Below are positions 1-6,527 of a stretch of 12,161 bases of DNA, piece by piece. A program made the translations under genes and the position numbers. The stretch lies in contig PUNB01000242.1 of assembly GCA_003552565.1 (NCBI GenBank), positions 1 to 12,161 of the forward strand, given 5' to 3'. The notes under the pieces are model-generated. The model had not been told where the DNA came from. It searched no databases and saw only the letters and a list, made by a program, of their open reading frames with translations. The DNA comes from Lentisphaerota bacterium. Lineage in GTDB: Bacteria; Verrucomicrobiota; Lentisphaeria; Oligosphaerales; PUNB01. Positions within the stretch are counted from its first letter, which is position 1. Every line of letters starts with the position of its first letter.

Positions 1-330
1 CACCTTGTCGAAAACAAAAAAATGAATCGAAAAAAGTGCACGACAAAGAGTTGTAACACCCGAGTCTCTCCTCGGGGTATGTGTCGCCCCGCGCCGGCGG
101 TTGGGCTTAGGTGAAACACAATTCTGAATGTTGAATATTGAATGATGAATTTTGAAGTGTAGCTGCTTGGTCTGTCCGAAACTCAACATTCAGAATTCAA
201 AATTCATTATTAGTGTTCCCTGTTTCTTCTACGGGGTCTCCGGCGCATCGCGCCGGCGGTCGGACTTATGTGAAACTTAGCAAGGACAGTTGCACAGGAA
301 AATCCAATACTATCAGGTTAAATCAAGCTT
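1..330. repeat. Upstream repeat zone, no gene
   Basis: This stretch before etfB holds no convincing gene. Bases 1-52 contain CACCTTGTCG and, facing it, CGACAAAG; these words resemble the CGAGACAAGGT repeats found before the HPP gene near 11919-12003. From 64 to 277 lies a full copy of the compound repeat described in the next entry. The last 50 bases lead into etfB. A TTGCAC at 289-294 could be a -35 box, but I see no good -10 box at the right distance, so no promoter is called. Confidence 0.6.
64..277 (+). repeat. Compound dispersed repeat, copy 1 (complete)
   Basis: The parts in order are: an AGTCTCTCCT-like head, a GC box (91-117), an AT-rich near-palindrome (118-212), the phrase TTTCTTCTACGGGG, and a second GC box (250-276). 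The AT-rich arms are built from TGAATGTTGAATATTGAATG on the left and its approximate reverse complement around ACTCAACATTCAGAATTC on the right, with GGTCTGTCCGAAA between them. Similar copies lie at 1580-1758 and 12016-12161. The right-hand GC box ends about 54 bases before the etfB start codon. Coordinates are from reading by eye. Confidence 0.85.
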
Positions 331-1119
331 ATGAAAATCGTTATTTGTGTCAAGCAGGTGCCTTTGGCGGCTGAGGTTACAATTGATCCGGAGACCAAGC
401 GATTGCGCCGGGAGGGTGTGGAATCCGGCCTTAATCCTTTTGATCTTTACGCCATTGAAGAAGGGCTGCGAATACGCGAGCAGGTCGGCGGCGAGGCGGT
501 GGTTATGAGCATGGGGCCTCCACAGGCGGAAAAGAGTGTGCGCGAGGGAATGTCGATGGGCGCTGATCAAGGAGTCCTGCTGTGTGACTCGGTTTTCGCC
601 GGCTCGGACACCTGGGCCACCTCTTACGTACTTTCCAAAGCGGTGGATAATCTGGGGGCCGCCGACTTGATTTTGTGCGGCAAACAGGCTGTGGATGGAG
701 ACACTGCCCAGGTCGGGCCGGAGCTGGCGGCGCATCTGGGATGGCCGCACGTGACAAATGTCTGCAAAGTATTAAATATTGCCCCCCCGGCAGTGCGGGT
801 GCGGCGCATGCATGAATACGGAGTTACGGAAGTACAGGTCGCACTGCCGGCTTTACTTACTGTGGTCAAGGATATCAATCAGCCGCGGGTGCCGACTTTG
901 CGCAATTGCCGGAGCGCTCGCGCCGCCAAGGTGGCGGTCTGGAAAAAAGAGAATATTCAGGCTGAGGCAAAATTTCTGGGATTGAACGGCTCTCCCACTC
1001 GGGTGGTGAAAACATCGCCTCCTCCTTCCCGACAGGGAGAAACCGTGGTACTCGACGGCAAACCTCATGAGTCCGCCCAGACTTTGGTGCGGGCGTTACG
1101 CCAGCGCTCACTGGTCTGA
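331..1119 (+). CDS. etfB: Electron transfer flavoprotein, beta subunit
   Basis: This is the beta subunit of the cytoplasmic ETF heterodimer, which passes electrons between flavin dehydrogenases and other redox partners. At 262 residues it has the normal family length. The N-terminal strand MKIVICVKQVP is typical. The block GKQAVDGDTAQVGPELAAHL (residues 117-136) is the nucleotide-binding region, and its DGDTAQVGP form is that of clostridial-type, often electron-bifurcating, ETFs rather than the mitochondrial type (from memory of the family). The EtfB signature ALPALLTVVKDINQPRVPTL spans 171-190. The ATG is chosen because the family N terminus begins there; the ribosome site is weak (AGGTT about 12 bases upstream). 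Its usual partner etfA follows on the same strand, but only after 669 bp of repeats. No partner dehydrogenase is in view. Confidence 0.96.
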   Translation: MKIVICVKQVPLAAEVTIDPETKRLRREGVESGLNPFDLYAIEEGLRIREQVGGEAVVMSMGPPQAEKSVREGMSMGADQGVLLCDSVFAGSDTWATSYVLSKAVDNLGAADLILCGKQAVDGDTAQVGPELAAHLGWPHVTNVCKVLNIAPPAVRVRRMHEYGVTEVQVALPALLTVVKDINQPRVPTLRNCRSARAAKVAVWKKENIQAEAKFLGLNGSPTRVVKTSPPPSRQGETVVLDGKPHESAQTLVRALRQRSLV

Positions 1120-1503
1120 TCAATCTGGTTGGTTCAGTGTGATTCAGAGTGACGGTTTCAAAGTACAGTTCTCAGGACACAAATCCTCTAAGGCGGGGCT
1201 ATGTGAGACTTCGTCTTTTTATAGCCACAAAAAACACAAAAATCCACAAAAAATGGAGCGGCCGCAGCCTGCCTGACCACTTGGTCGTTAATCTGATTTC
1301 ATATCGCTGCCGTTTTTGAACTTTTGAAAGTGTGTCAGGTCCTTGCGAGCCGAATATTCCGTAATTGTTATCAGTGTTAATCAGTGTCCATCCGTGGTTT
1401 TTAAGCCTTTCAGCAGGACGCTGTCTTTTCCTCTGGGTGCTCGGCGCATCTCACGGGGGGCGGGGCTTATGTGAGACTTCGCGTTGTTGAGTGCGTTAAA
1501 CTG

Positions 1504-1551
1504 CCGGAGTTCCGCTTTCAGGCGGCAGTTGCGGCGAGCTTCAGCGAGCGG
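1504..1551 (+). repeat. Dispersed word with AGTTCCGC..GGCGGCAGTTGC, direct copy
   Basis: GGAGTTCCGCTTTCAGGCGG then CAGTTGCGGCGAGCTTCAGC and GAGCGG. It differs from the 7963-8009 copy by only a few bases and is in the opposite orientation. Confidence 0.85.
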
Positions 1552-1579
1552 GTTCAAGAACTATGAAGATTCGGCTGAT

Positions 1580-1758
1580 TCCGGGGACAGGCTCATGTGA
1601 AACATAATTTTGAATGTTGAATATTGAATGGTGAATTTTGAAGTGGTCTGTCCGAAACTCGACATTCAGAATTCAAGATTCAATATTCAATATTAGCCTT
1701 CACTGTTTCTTCTACGGGGAATCCGGGGTGCGCCGCGCCTCCGGTCGGGCTTGTTTGG
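1580..1758 (+). repeat. Compound dispersed repeat, copy 2
   Basis: This is a second copy of the 64-277 repeat. It has a short degenerate GC box (1581-1605, ending CTCATGTGAAAC), the AT-rich near-palindrome with TGAATGTTGAATATTGAATG and its facing arm (1606-1696), the phrase TGTTTCTTCTACGGGG, then a diverged GC box CCGGTCGGGCTTGTTTGG (1741-1758). It ends 30 bases before the etfA start codon, much as copy 1 ends shortly before etfB. Confidence 0.8.
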
Positions 1759-1788
1759 TAACCACTAAATACAATAAGGAAATAATCC

Positions 1789-2805
1789 ATGCGCATTGTA
1801 AGTGACCAGGAAAGAAAACAATATCAGCATGTCTGGGTATTGGCGGAACAGCGTTGCGGACGGATGGAAACGGTTACATTTGAATTGCTCGGCGCCGCCC
1901 GCCGTCTGGCCGACCGGCTGGCATGTGAAGTATGGTGTGTGGTCCTGGGGCATCAGCTGGAAGAAGAGCTGACATCATGTTTCGTCTATGGCGCTGATCG
2001 GGTTCTGGCGGTTGACGCGCCTGAACTGGCTGACCTTCTGGATCTGCCATGCGCCAACACCTTGGCTCGGCTGATTCGTAAACATCGTCCGGAAATTGTT
2101 CTTGCCGGCGCCACCATGTACGGTCGTTCAGTGGTGCCGCGAACAGCGGGCATGATTGAAGCTGGCCTGACCGCCGACTGCACAGGCCTGGATATCGAGG
2201 AGGATAGCCGGCTGCTGTTGCAGACCCGTCCCGCCTTCGGCGGCAACATCATGGCGACAATTAAATGCAGTGATCATTTGCCGCAGATGGCCACGGTAAG
2301 GCCGCGGGTGATGACGGTTCCGGAAGCTGACCAAAGCCGCAAAGGGCAGATTATCCGGGAGCCTTTCGTGTCTGAAGACATTTCTGCAGCCATGAAACTG
2401 ATAAAGAGTGAAATTGACCAGAGCCGGGTGGCTTCCCTGTCGGATGCCCATATCATTATTGCCGGCGGTCGCGGGGTGAGGGGAGAAAAGGGCTTTGAAT
2501 TGCTTAAACGCTTGGCCTATCGGCTCGGCGGCGCTGTCGGCGCCACTCGGGCGGCGGTTGACGCCGGCTGGATCGAATACGCCCATCAGATCGGCCAAAC
2601 CGGCCAGACAGTACAGCCGCGGGTTTACATTGCCTGCGGTATCTCAGGCCAGATTCAGCATTTGGTAGGTATGCAGTCGGCCGATTTGATTATTGCCATC
2701 AATTCTGACCCTCGAGCGCCGCTGATGCAGGTCGCCGATTACGCCGTGGTCGGTGATTTATTTAAGATTATCCCCGCCTTCGAGGAAGAAATCCTGCGGC
2801 TGTAG
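1789..2805 (+). CDS. etfA: Electron transfer flavoprotein, alpha subunit
   Basis: This is the FAD-binding partner of EtfB. The 338 residues match the family length. The N-terminal domain carries YGADRVLAVDAPEL (67-80) and the block LAGATMYGRSVVPRTAG (105-121) followed by GLTADCTGLDIE (126-137). TRPAFGGNIMATI (146-158) and MATVRPRVM (167-175) are also typical. The C-terminal FAD domain carries IAGGRGVRGEKGFELL (224-239), AVDAGWIEYAHQIGQTGQ (256-273), YIACGISGQIQHLVGM (280-295) and INSDPRAPLMQVADYAVVGD (304-323). The start is supported by AAGGAA eight bases upstream. The GLTADCTGLD block and the form of EtfB suit the ETF group that includes bifurcating enzymes, but that is inference. It has its own strong ribosome site and may have its own promoter, since repeats separate it from etfB. 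Confidence 0.97.
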   Translation: MRIVSDQERKQYQHVWVLAEQRCGRMETVTFELLGAARRLADRLACEVWCVVLGHQLEEELTSCFVYGADRVLAVDAPELADLLDLPCANTLARLIRKHRPEIVLAGATMYGRSVVPRTAGMIEAGLTADCTGLDIEEDSRLLLQTRPAFGGNIMATIKCSDHLPQMATVRPRVMTVPEADQSRKGQIIREPFVSEDISAAMKLIKSEIDQSRVASLSDAHIIIAGGRGVRGEKGFELLKRLAYRLGGAVGATRAAVDAGWIEYAHQIGQTGQTVQPRVYIACGISGQIQHLVGMQSADLIIAINSDPRAPLMQVADYAVVGDLFKIIPAFEEEILRL

Positions 2806-2964
2806 TAAAGTTGTTGAAGATATCATAAATGTGGTTAATTATTCGTGTAGATTCGCGCTATTCGCGGTTTGAAAAGTTCGAAGTCTCACATAAGGCCGAC
2901 CGCCGGCGCGAGGCGCCTGACAATCCGGAGCTGGAAGCTCCGGCCACCATCTTGTCTGATTCCC

Positions 2965-3006
2965 TGACACCTGAACACTGAAACCTGAAACCACGAAGTC
3001 TCATAC
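2965..3006 (-). repeat. Dispersed word TTTCAGGTTTCAGTGTTCAG, copy 1
   Basis: Read on the minus strand, this is ATGAGACTTCG followed by TGGTTTCAGGTTTCAGTGTT and CAGGTGTCA. A near-identical stretch lies on the + strand at 8087-8131, again directly after the GC-box ending ATGAGACTTC. The two copies are about 5.1 kb apart and in opposite orientation. Confidence 0.85.
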
Positions 3007-3070
3007 GCTTAGTCGAACTGTTGCTTTTCTCACAACACGTGGGACGAAGTGTGGGGGACGAAAACAACAT

Positions 3071-3142
3071 TAGGGGTACGACGATTCCAGAATACAGATT
3101 AAGAGTTATGGATTCCGAGTTCTTGGTAATCGTCAACCCCTA
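3071..3142. repeat. Imperfect inverted repeat between convergent genes
   Basis: TAGGGGTACGACGATT (3071-3086) faces AATCGTCAACCCCTA (3128-3142), with CCAGAA and TTCTTGG extending the pairing inward. It lies between the ends of etfA and the kinase gene, so a bidirectional transcription stop is possible. There is no T-run directly after the stem, so a classic intrinsic terminator is not supported. Confidence 0.5.
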
Positions 3143-3210
3143 TCGTCGCCGATATCGTCCATCGGTGTTTCATCTTTGAATTATCCAGCGCTACGCACTG
3201 GGCAGGATTA

Positions 3211-4299
3211 TTACCTTCTCACTCTTCCGGAGGCTTGGCCGCCGGCCAAAGCTTTAACCTCATCCAGGGTCACATAATTGAAGTCGCCCTTGATCGAATG
3301 TTTCAGACAGCTTGCCGCCACCGCGAAATTAATGGCTTTTTCGGGGGATGAATATTCATCGCTGTTAAGGGCGTGAATCAAGCCGGCACCGAAGGAATCG
3401 CCGCCGCCGACGCGGTCGACAATATCGCGGATTTCATAAGGGCGATAATTACCATCCTCATCCAGCGGTGCCAAACATGCCTGGTCTTTCTTACTGTCAA
3501 AGAGCATTCCGCCCCAATTGTTATGGGAGGCTGAAATGCTTTCCCGCAGGGTGATCGCAACCTGACGGACATTCGGAAACAGTTTCACAACGGAGCGGGC
3601 GACATCCTCGTAAGCGGCAGCGTTGATCTTGCCGGCTTCGACTGATGTGCCTTCCGCATGAATATCCAGCACGTCTGCAGCGTCTTCTTCATTGCCGATA
3701 ACCACATCGACATAAGGCAGGATCATACTCATGCATTCCCGGGCGAGTTCTTTCGGAGCGGTTCCGGGGCGCCAGTTCCACAATTTTTTTCGGAAATTCA
3801 GGTCGCAGGAAACGCTGGCGCCTTTGTCTTTGGCCTGCTTGACCAATTCAAGTGTGGACTCGAAGGCGGCCTTGCTGATGGCCGGGGTGATGCCGGTGAC
3901 ATGCACCCAGTGAACTCCCTCCAGAGCGGCAGCGAAATTGTATTCATCCGGAGAGGCCAGAGAAATGGCGCTGTGGTTACGGTCGTAGATGACGTTGGAG
4001 CTTCGCTGATTGGCGCCGGTTTCCAGAAAATATACCCCTAGACGACCTTCCTGGCGCTTGAGGATATGTTGCGTGTCAATGTTGAGTCCGCGCAAAACCG
4101 CCAGCATGGATTGGGATACGGCATGGTCGGGTATGGCGGTAAGGTAACGCGTCTGATTGCCGAACATAGCCAGAGAAGCGGCGACGTTGGATTCGCCGCC
4201 GGCGAAGGTAATGTCCACTTTCCCCGGCATTGCCTGACGAAAACGCAGAAAACCCTCCGGGGCTACGCGCATCATAATTTCACCGAATGTCAAGTACAT
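3211..4299 (-). CDS. kdgK: PfkB-family sugar kinase, likely 2-keto-3-deoxygluconate kinase
   Basis: This cytoplasmic ribokinase-like enzyme probably phosphorylates 2-keto-3-deoxygluconate (KDG) with ATP, a step in breaking down uronates and related sugar acids. The N-terminal substrate region is FAGGESNVAASLAMFG (32-47). CDLNFRKKLWNW (165-176) is characteristic of KDG kinases. The PfkB signature is DIVDRVGGGDSFGAGL (292-307), with Asp301 as the expected catalytic base. The ending GDFNYVTLDEVKALAGGQAS (338-357) also fits this subfamily. At 362 residues it is slightly longer than many KDG kinases. AAAGGAAA seven bases before the ATG overlaps the stop of the upstream Asp-box gene, only 11 bp away, so the two are probably translated together. 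A related sugar kinase with another substrate remains possible. No KDPG aldolase is in view. Confidence 0.88.
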   Translation of the reverse strand: MYLTFGEIMMRVAPEGFLRFRQAMPGKVDITFAGGESNVAASLAMFGNQTRYLTAIPDHAVSQSMLAVLRGLNIDTQHILKRQEGRLGVYFLETGANQRSSNVIYDRNHSAISLASPDEYNFAAALEGVHWVHVTGITPAISKAAFESTLELVKQAKDKGASVSCDLNFRKKLWNWRPGTAPKELARECMSMILPYVDVVIGNEEDAADVLDIHAEGTSVEAGKINAAAYEDVARSVVKLFPNVRQVAITLRESISASHNNWGGMLFDSKKDQACLAPLDEDGNYRPYEIRDIVDRVGGGDSFGAGLIHALNSDEYSSPEKAINFAVAASCLKHSIKGDFNYVTLDEVKALAGGQASGRVRR

Positions 4300-4310
4300 A
4301 ATAATTTCCT

Positions 4311-5453
4311 TTAATCTGCTTTATTAATCAATTTCCGCAGTCGAACGGTTTCGGAGTCGGTTGAACCGTTGACAATGTCTTTTTCGTGGAAAGAGGCCAG
4401 AAGAATTTCGCGTTCCTCTTTCCTGCTGAAATCATAAGTTATATGGATTGTGGAGTCTTCAGCCTGGTCGCCATCAGGATAGGCAATCCCCTGACGCTCA
4501 TCCAGCATCATGCTGTAAGGCCAAGTACGACCGTCGTCTTCTGAAATGAAAGCGGTCAAGTGTGAGCGCTGGCCTTTGGAATACTCACCGGCACTCCAGC
4601 CAGCGTAGGCATGATTAGCGGGCGCATGCCGAACCAGCAGCAGGTTGCCTGAATTAAGACGAGTAATAAAAAATCGGGAACGAACATGGGGAATAGAAGC
4701 CGGCTGCAGCTGGCTCCAGCTTCTTCCGCCGTCGCAGGACGTGCTCTCGCCAATCCCGTATTTTGTCCGCACCAGCATCCAGAGACGGCCGTCTTGCAAT
4801 TCCGTTAAAGTATGTTCGTCGTGATCCCGATAGTCCGGGGACACGCTCACAGCTCCTCTTTCATGCCAGCTTTGTCCCCGGTCCGCGGAGACAACAATGG
4901 TGGCGCTGCCTTGTTCGCGCCGATGCCAGTAAGAAACCGGCAGTGCCCACTCACCGGAGGACAAAACAATCGGTTTACACATCATGACTCCGTCGCACAA
5001 TCGTTGCGGCGCCGACCATTCAGCTTTCGCTCCCGCGCCTTCCTCAGCTTTCACTGCCCAGACCCCGGAAAGGGAGCCTTGCTTGCGGTTGTCGGCGGCG
5101 TGCTGAGCCCAGATCACCCACAATTCCCCCTCTGGTGTCAACCAGATTTCCGGATCGAAACAGCGCACCATATCATCTTCATGCTCGATCACCAGTATTT
5201 CATTTGACCAGCTGCGTCCTCCGTCCTCGCTCAACGCCAGGATTACATAGTTATTCTTATCCTCCCCGGGGGTGACGCCGCCGTACCAGACTGACCAAAG
5301 ACGTCCATTCCGGCCGCACGCCAAACTGGGAATTCCCTGGAACGCCCGGGTCTCGGAAGCGTACTTAGCGCCGGGATGCGGAATCACTTTAGGCGGCTGT
5401 AAATAGGCTTCGTCGCTGAAGTTTAGGGTGACTTGCCTGTCATTTTCGTTCAT
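4311..5453 (-). CDS. Asp-box (BNR-repeat) sialidase-like protein, cytoplasmic
   Basis: This is a six-bladed-propeller-type protein of the sialidase-like superfamily. Four Asp boxes are visible: SEDGGRSW (75-82), SADRGQSW (189-196), SCDGGRSW (239-246) and SEDDGRTW (304-311). DEHTLTELQDGRLWMLVR (212-229) resembles the Glu/Arg strand of GH33 sialidases, and AYPDGDQAEDSTIHITY (324-340) is a conserved late block in BNR proteins of environmental bacteria. The FRIP motif of true sialidases is replaced by FQGIP (38-42), so its first arginine is missing. There is no signal peptide. I chose the ATG at 5453 (380 residues) because AAGGAAG lies directly upstream; an earlier in-frame ATG at 5564 would lie inside the small basic gene. 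The substrate is unknown; a sugar-acid-containing glycan is an inference from the adjacent KDG kinase. Confidence 0.85.
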   Translation of the reverse strand: MNENDRQVTLNFSDEAYLQPPKVIPHPGAKYASETRAFQGIPSLACGRNGRLWSVWYGGVTPGEDKNNYVILALSEDGGRSWSNEILVIEHEDDMVRCFDPEIWLTPEGELWVIWAQHAADNRKQGSLSGVWAVKAEEGAGAKAEWSAPQRLCDGVMMCKPIVLSSGEWALPVSYWHRREQGSATIVVSADRGQSWHERGAVSVSPDYRDHDEHTLTELQDGRLWMLVRTKYGIGESTSCDGGRSWSQLQPASIPHVRSRFFITRLNSGNLLLVRHAPANHAYAGWSAGEYSKGQRSHLTAFISEDDGRTWPYSMMLDERQGIAYPDGDQAEDSTIHITYDFSRKEEREILLASFHEKDIVNGSTDSETVRLRKLINKAD

Positions 5454-5466
5454 GCTGACTTCCTTT

Positions 5467-5604
5467 TTATTTGAATAATTTACGAAGCAGTTTACCGGTG
5501 CTTCTGCCCGCCGCGCGGCGTTTGACGCGACGGCCGACTCTGCCTTTTTTGACGGCGTTGACATCCCCGAGAAATCTTGCCAGTTTATAAAGAAAGCTTC
5601 TCAT
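5467..5604 (-). CDS. Small basic protein, 45 residues, unknown function
   Basis: This is a short open frame lying between the dismutase and Asp-box genes. The protein begins MRSFLYKLARFLGDVNAVKK and ends GRSTGKLLRKLFK. About 16 of its 45 residues are Arg or Lys and only one is acidic (Asp14). The N-terminal part looks like an amphipathic helix, the middle is RVGRRVKRRAAGR (22-34), and the end is a second short basic helix. It resembles a recurring group of short basic hypothetical proteins with an 'INAVKKGRIGKR'-like core that I recall from several bacterial phyla, but no function is known to me. The 19 bp gap to the dismutase stop and 13 bp gap to the next ATG fit an operon. Its ribosome site is weak (CAGG about 11-14 bases upstream). 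RNA binding or membrane association are guesses from charge only. Confidence 0.75.
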   Translation of the reverse strand: MRSFLYKLARFLGDVNAVKKGRVGRRVKRRAAGRSTGKLLRKLFK

Positions 5605-5623
5605 AACCTGTGCGCCTGATTAT

Positions 5624-6301
5624 TCACTGCAACCTTGTCTCGGCGAAATCCCAGTTGATTAAGTAATCCAGGAAAACCTGCACGAAATCGCCGCGCCGGT
5701 TCTGGTAATCAAGGTAATAGGCGTGTTCCCATACATCCAGTGTCAGCAGAGGAGTTTTACCCTCGGTTATCGGGGTTTCGGCATCGGTGGTGCTGGTAAT
5801 AAGAAGCTCGTCACCATCCTGTATCAGCCAGGCCCAGCCGCTGGCGAATTCGCCGACCGCTGCCGCTGTGAACTCTTCCCGGAAACCAGCGTAACTGCCG
5901 AAAGAATCTTCAATCATTTCCAATAGATCACCTTCCGGCGCCCCACCGCCTTCCGGATGCATGCTTTGCCAGAAGAAAGTATGGTTCCACACTTGGGCGG
6001 CATTGTTAAAAAGTCCTTGTTTGTCAGGGTTGTCGGCGGATTCAATGATAATGTCTTCGAGCGACATCTCTTCCCACTCGGTGTCAGCAACCAGATTATT
6101 GAGGTTGTGTAAGTAGCCTTTGTGATGCCAGAAATAATGGAATTTCATCACTTCGGATGAAATATGCGGTTCCAGAGCGTCATAATCATAAGGCAGCGGC
6201 GGCAATTCAAAAGGCCGGGCCGCCTGGGCGTTGAAAGCGGTCGCGGTGAACACGATTACTAAAGCCAGAGAGACAGATTTGAACATGGTATGATTTTTCA
6301 T
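5624..6301 (-). CDS. sodB: Exported iron-type superoxide dismutase
   Basis: This enzyme converts superoxide to hydrogen peroxide and oxygen. After a signal peptide (MKNHTMFKSVSLALVIVFTA onward, likely cut after AQA at residue 27) the chain follows E. coli SodB closely. The metal ligands are His55, His107, Asp189 and His193, and the second-sphere tyrosine is Tyr63. AAQVWNHTFFW (101-111) carries Gln103 at the position that marks the iron type, and TPLLTLDVWEHAYYLDYQNR (183-202) is typical. The mature part has the usual length of about 195 residues. AAGGA nine bases before the ATG supports the start. The export signal puts it in the periplasm or cell envelope, which is less common for this family. 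It heads a probable four-gene run on the minus strand. Confidence 0.95.
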   Translation of the reverse strand: MKNHTMFKSVSLALVIVFTATAFNAQAARPFELPPLPYDYDALEPHISSEVMKFHYFWHHKGYLHNLNNLVADTEWEEMSLEDIIIESADNPDKQGLFNNAAQVWNHTFFWQSMHPEGGGAPEGDLLEMIEDSFGSYAGFREEFTAAAVGEFASGWAWLIQDGDELLITSTTDAETPITEGKTPLLTLDVWEHAYYLDYQNRRGDFVQVFLDYLINWDFAETRLQ

Positions 6302-6356
6302 AATAGAGAATCCTTATATTTTTTTTGAGGAGGTTTCCACGAATAATAGGTCGTTC

Positions 6357-6456
6357 TTCACTAGCCTGCGGGTGTTCGAAAAGGTTTTTACGCCCCTGCC
6401 GGGACAAGCCCGGAAGGGGCGTTCAGCTCAAAACCTTCAGTGAACCCTTTCCGGGC
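6357..6456 (-). promoter_or_regulatory. Structured leader upstream of the dismutase gene
   Basis: In the minus-strand transcript this region can fold into a long stem: TTCACT/AGTGAA (6439-6444 with 6357-6362), AAGGTTTT/AAAACCTT (6430-6437 with 6381-6388), ACGCCCCT/AGGGGCGT (6415-6422 with 6390-6397) and CCGGG/CCCGG (6409-6413 with 6399-6403). A rival pairing exists: GCCCGGAAAGGG (6445-6456) can pair with CCCTTCCGGGC (6408-6418) over 11 bp with one bulge, which would break the inner hairpin. Two exclusive folds suggest a regulatory leader. I do not recognise a known riboswitch class. No T-run follows the stem, so it is not a simple terminator. Confidence 0.5.
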
Positions 6457-6495
6457 GGGCTCTAGCATGAATTAATCCGGCCAAAAAACATCGTT

Positions 6496-6523
6496 ACTAT
6501 AGCCTTTCCGTAATCATTTGCAA
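6496..6523 (-). promoter_or_regulatory. Predicted sigma-70-type promoter for the sod operon
   Basis: On the minus strand, TTGCAA (6523-6518) and TATAGT (6501-6496) are separated by 16 bases, close to the -35 and -10 consensus. The site begins five bases after the acpS stop codon, which is where a promoter for the dismutase run would be expected. It would give a 5' leader of roughly 190 nt that contains the foldable element at 6357-6456. Confidence 0.45.
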
Positions 6524-6527
6524 CAGT

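Larger units (their letters stand above)
1120..1788. repeat. Repeat mosaic between etfB and etfA
   Basis: No gene is visible in these 669 bp; the open frames cross repeats and match no family I know. Pieces in order: a GC box (1191-1213) with a tail TCTTTTTATAGCCACAAAAA (1214-1254); a non-matching block (1255-1367) containing GCCTGACCACTTGG (1272-1285); TTATCAGTGTTAATCAGTGT and CCATCCGTGG (1368-1402); a GC box (1441-1481); an inverted copy of the word found at 7963-8009 (1504-1551); and compound repeat copy 2 (1580-1758). The same parts recur elsewhere in the window in other orders. The last 30 bases carry the etfA ribosome site. Confidence 0.8.
2806..3210. repeat. Convergent intergenic zone with repeats
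   Basis: etfA and the kinase gene converge here. I see no gene; the minus-strand open frame through it runs over repeats. Contents: an inverted GC box (2879-2920) with a tail of the form GCGAATAGCGCGAATCTACA read on the minus strand; a hairpin CCGGAGCT/AGCTCCGG near 2925-2943; an inverted copy (2965-3006) of the word found at 8087-8131; and an imperfect inverted repeat 3071-3086/3128-3142 that might end transcription from either side, although it lacks a clear T-run. Just beyond the kinase stop, CCAGTGC/GCGCTGG could form a second small stem near 3187-3203. Confidence 0.6.

Noticed and set aside
64..279. CRISPR-like array in the AT-rich repeats
   Set aside because: The TTGAAT units are short, irregular and without unique spacers of even length, and no cas gene is present.
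2858..3136. Minus-strand open frame of 92 codons between etfA and the kinase
   Set aside because: It reads through dispersed repeats; its end (GASRRRSALCET) is the translated GC box, and similar peptides appear wherever the box is in frame.
5454..5564. In-frame upstream extension of the Asp-box gene (start at 5564)
   Set aside because: It has no good ribosome site, it overlaps a better small gene in another frame, and AAGGAAG sits right before the ATG at 5453.
6390..6422. Strong hairpin as an intrinsic terminator for acpS
   Set aside because: No T-run follows the stem on either strand, and a plausible promoter lies between acpS and the hairpin; a leader structure fits better.
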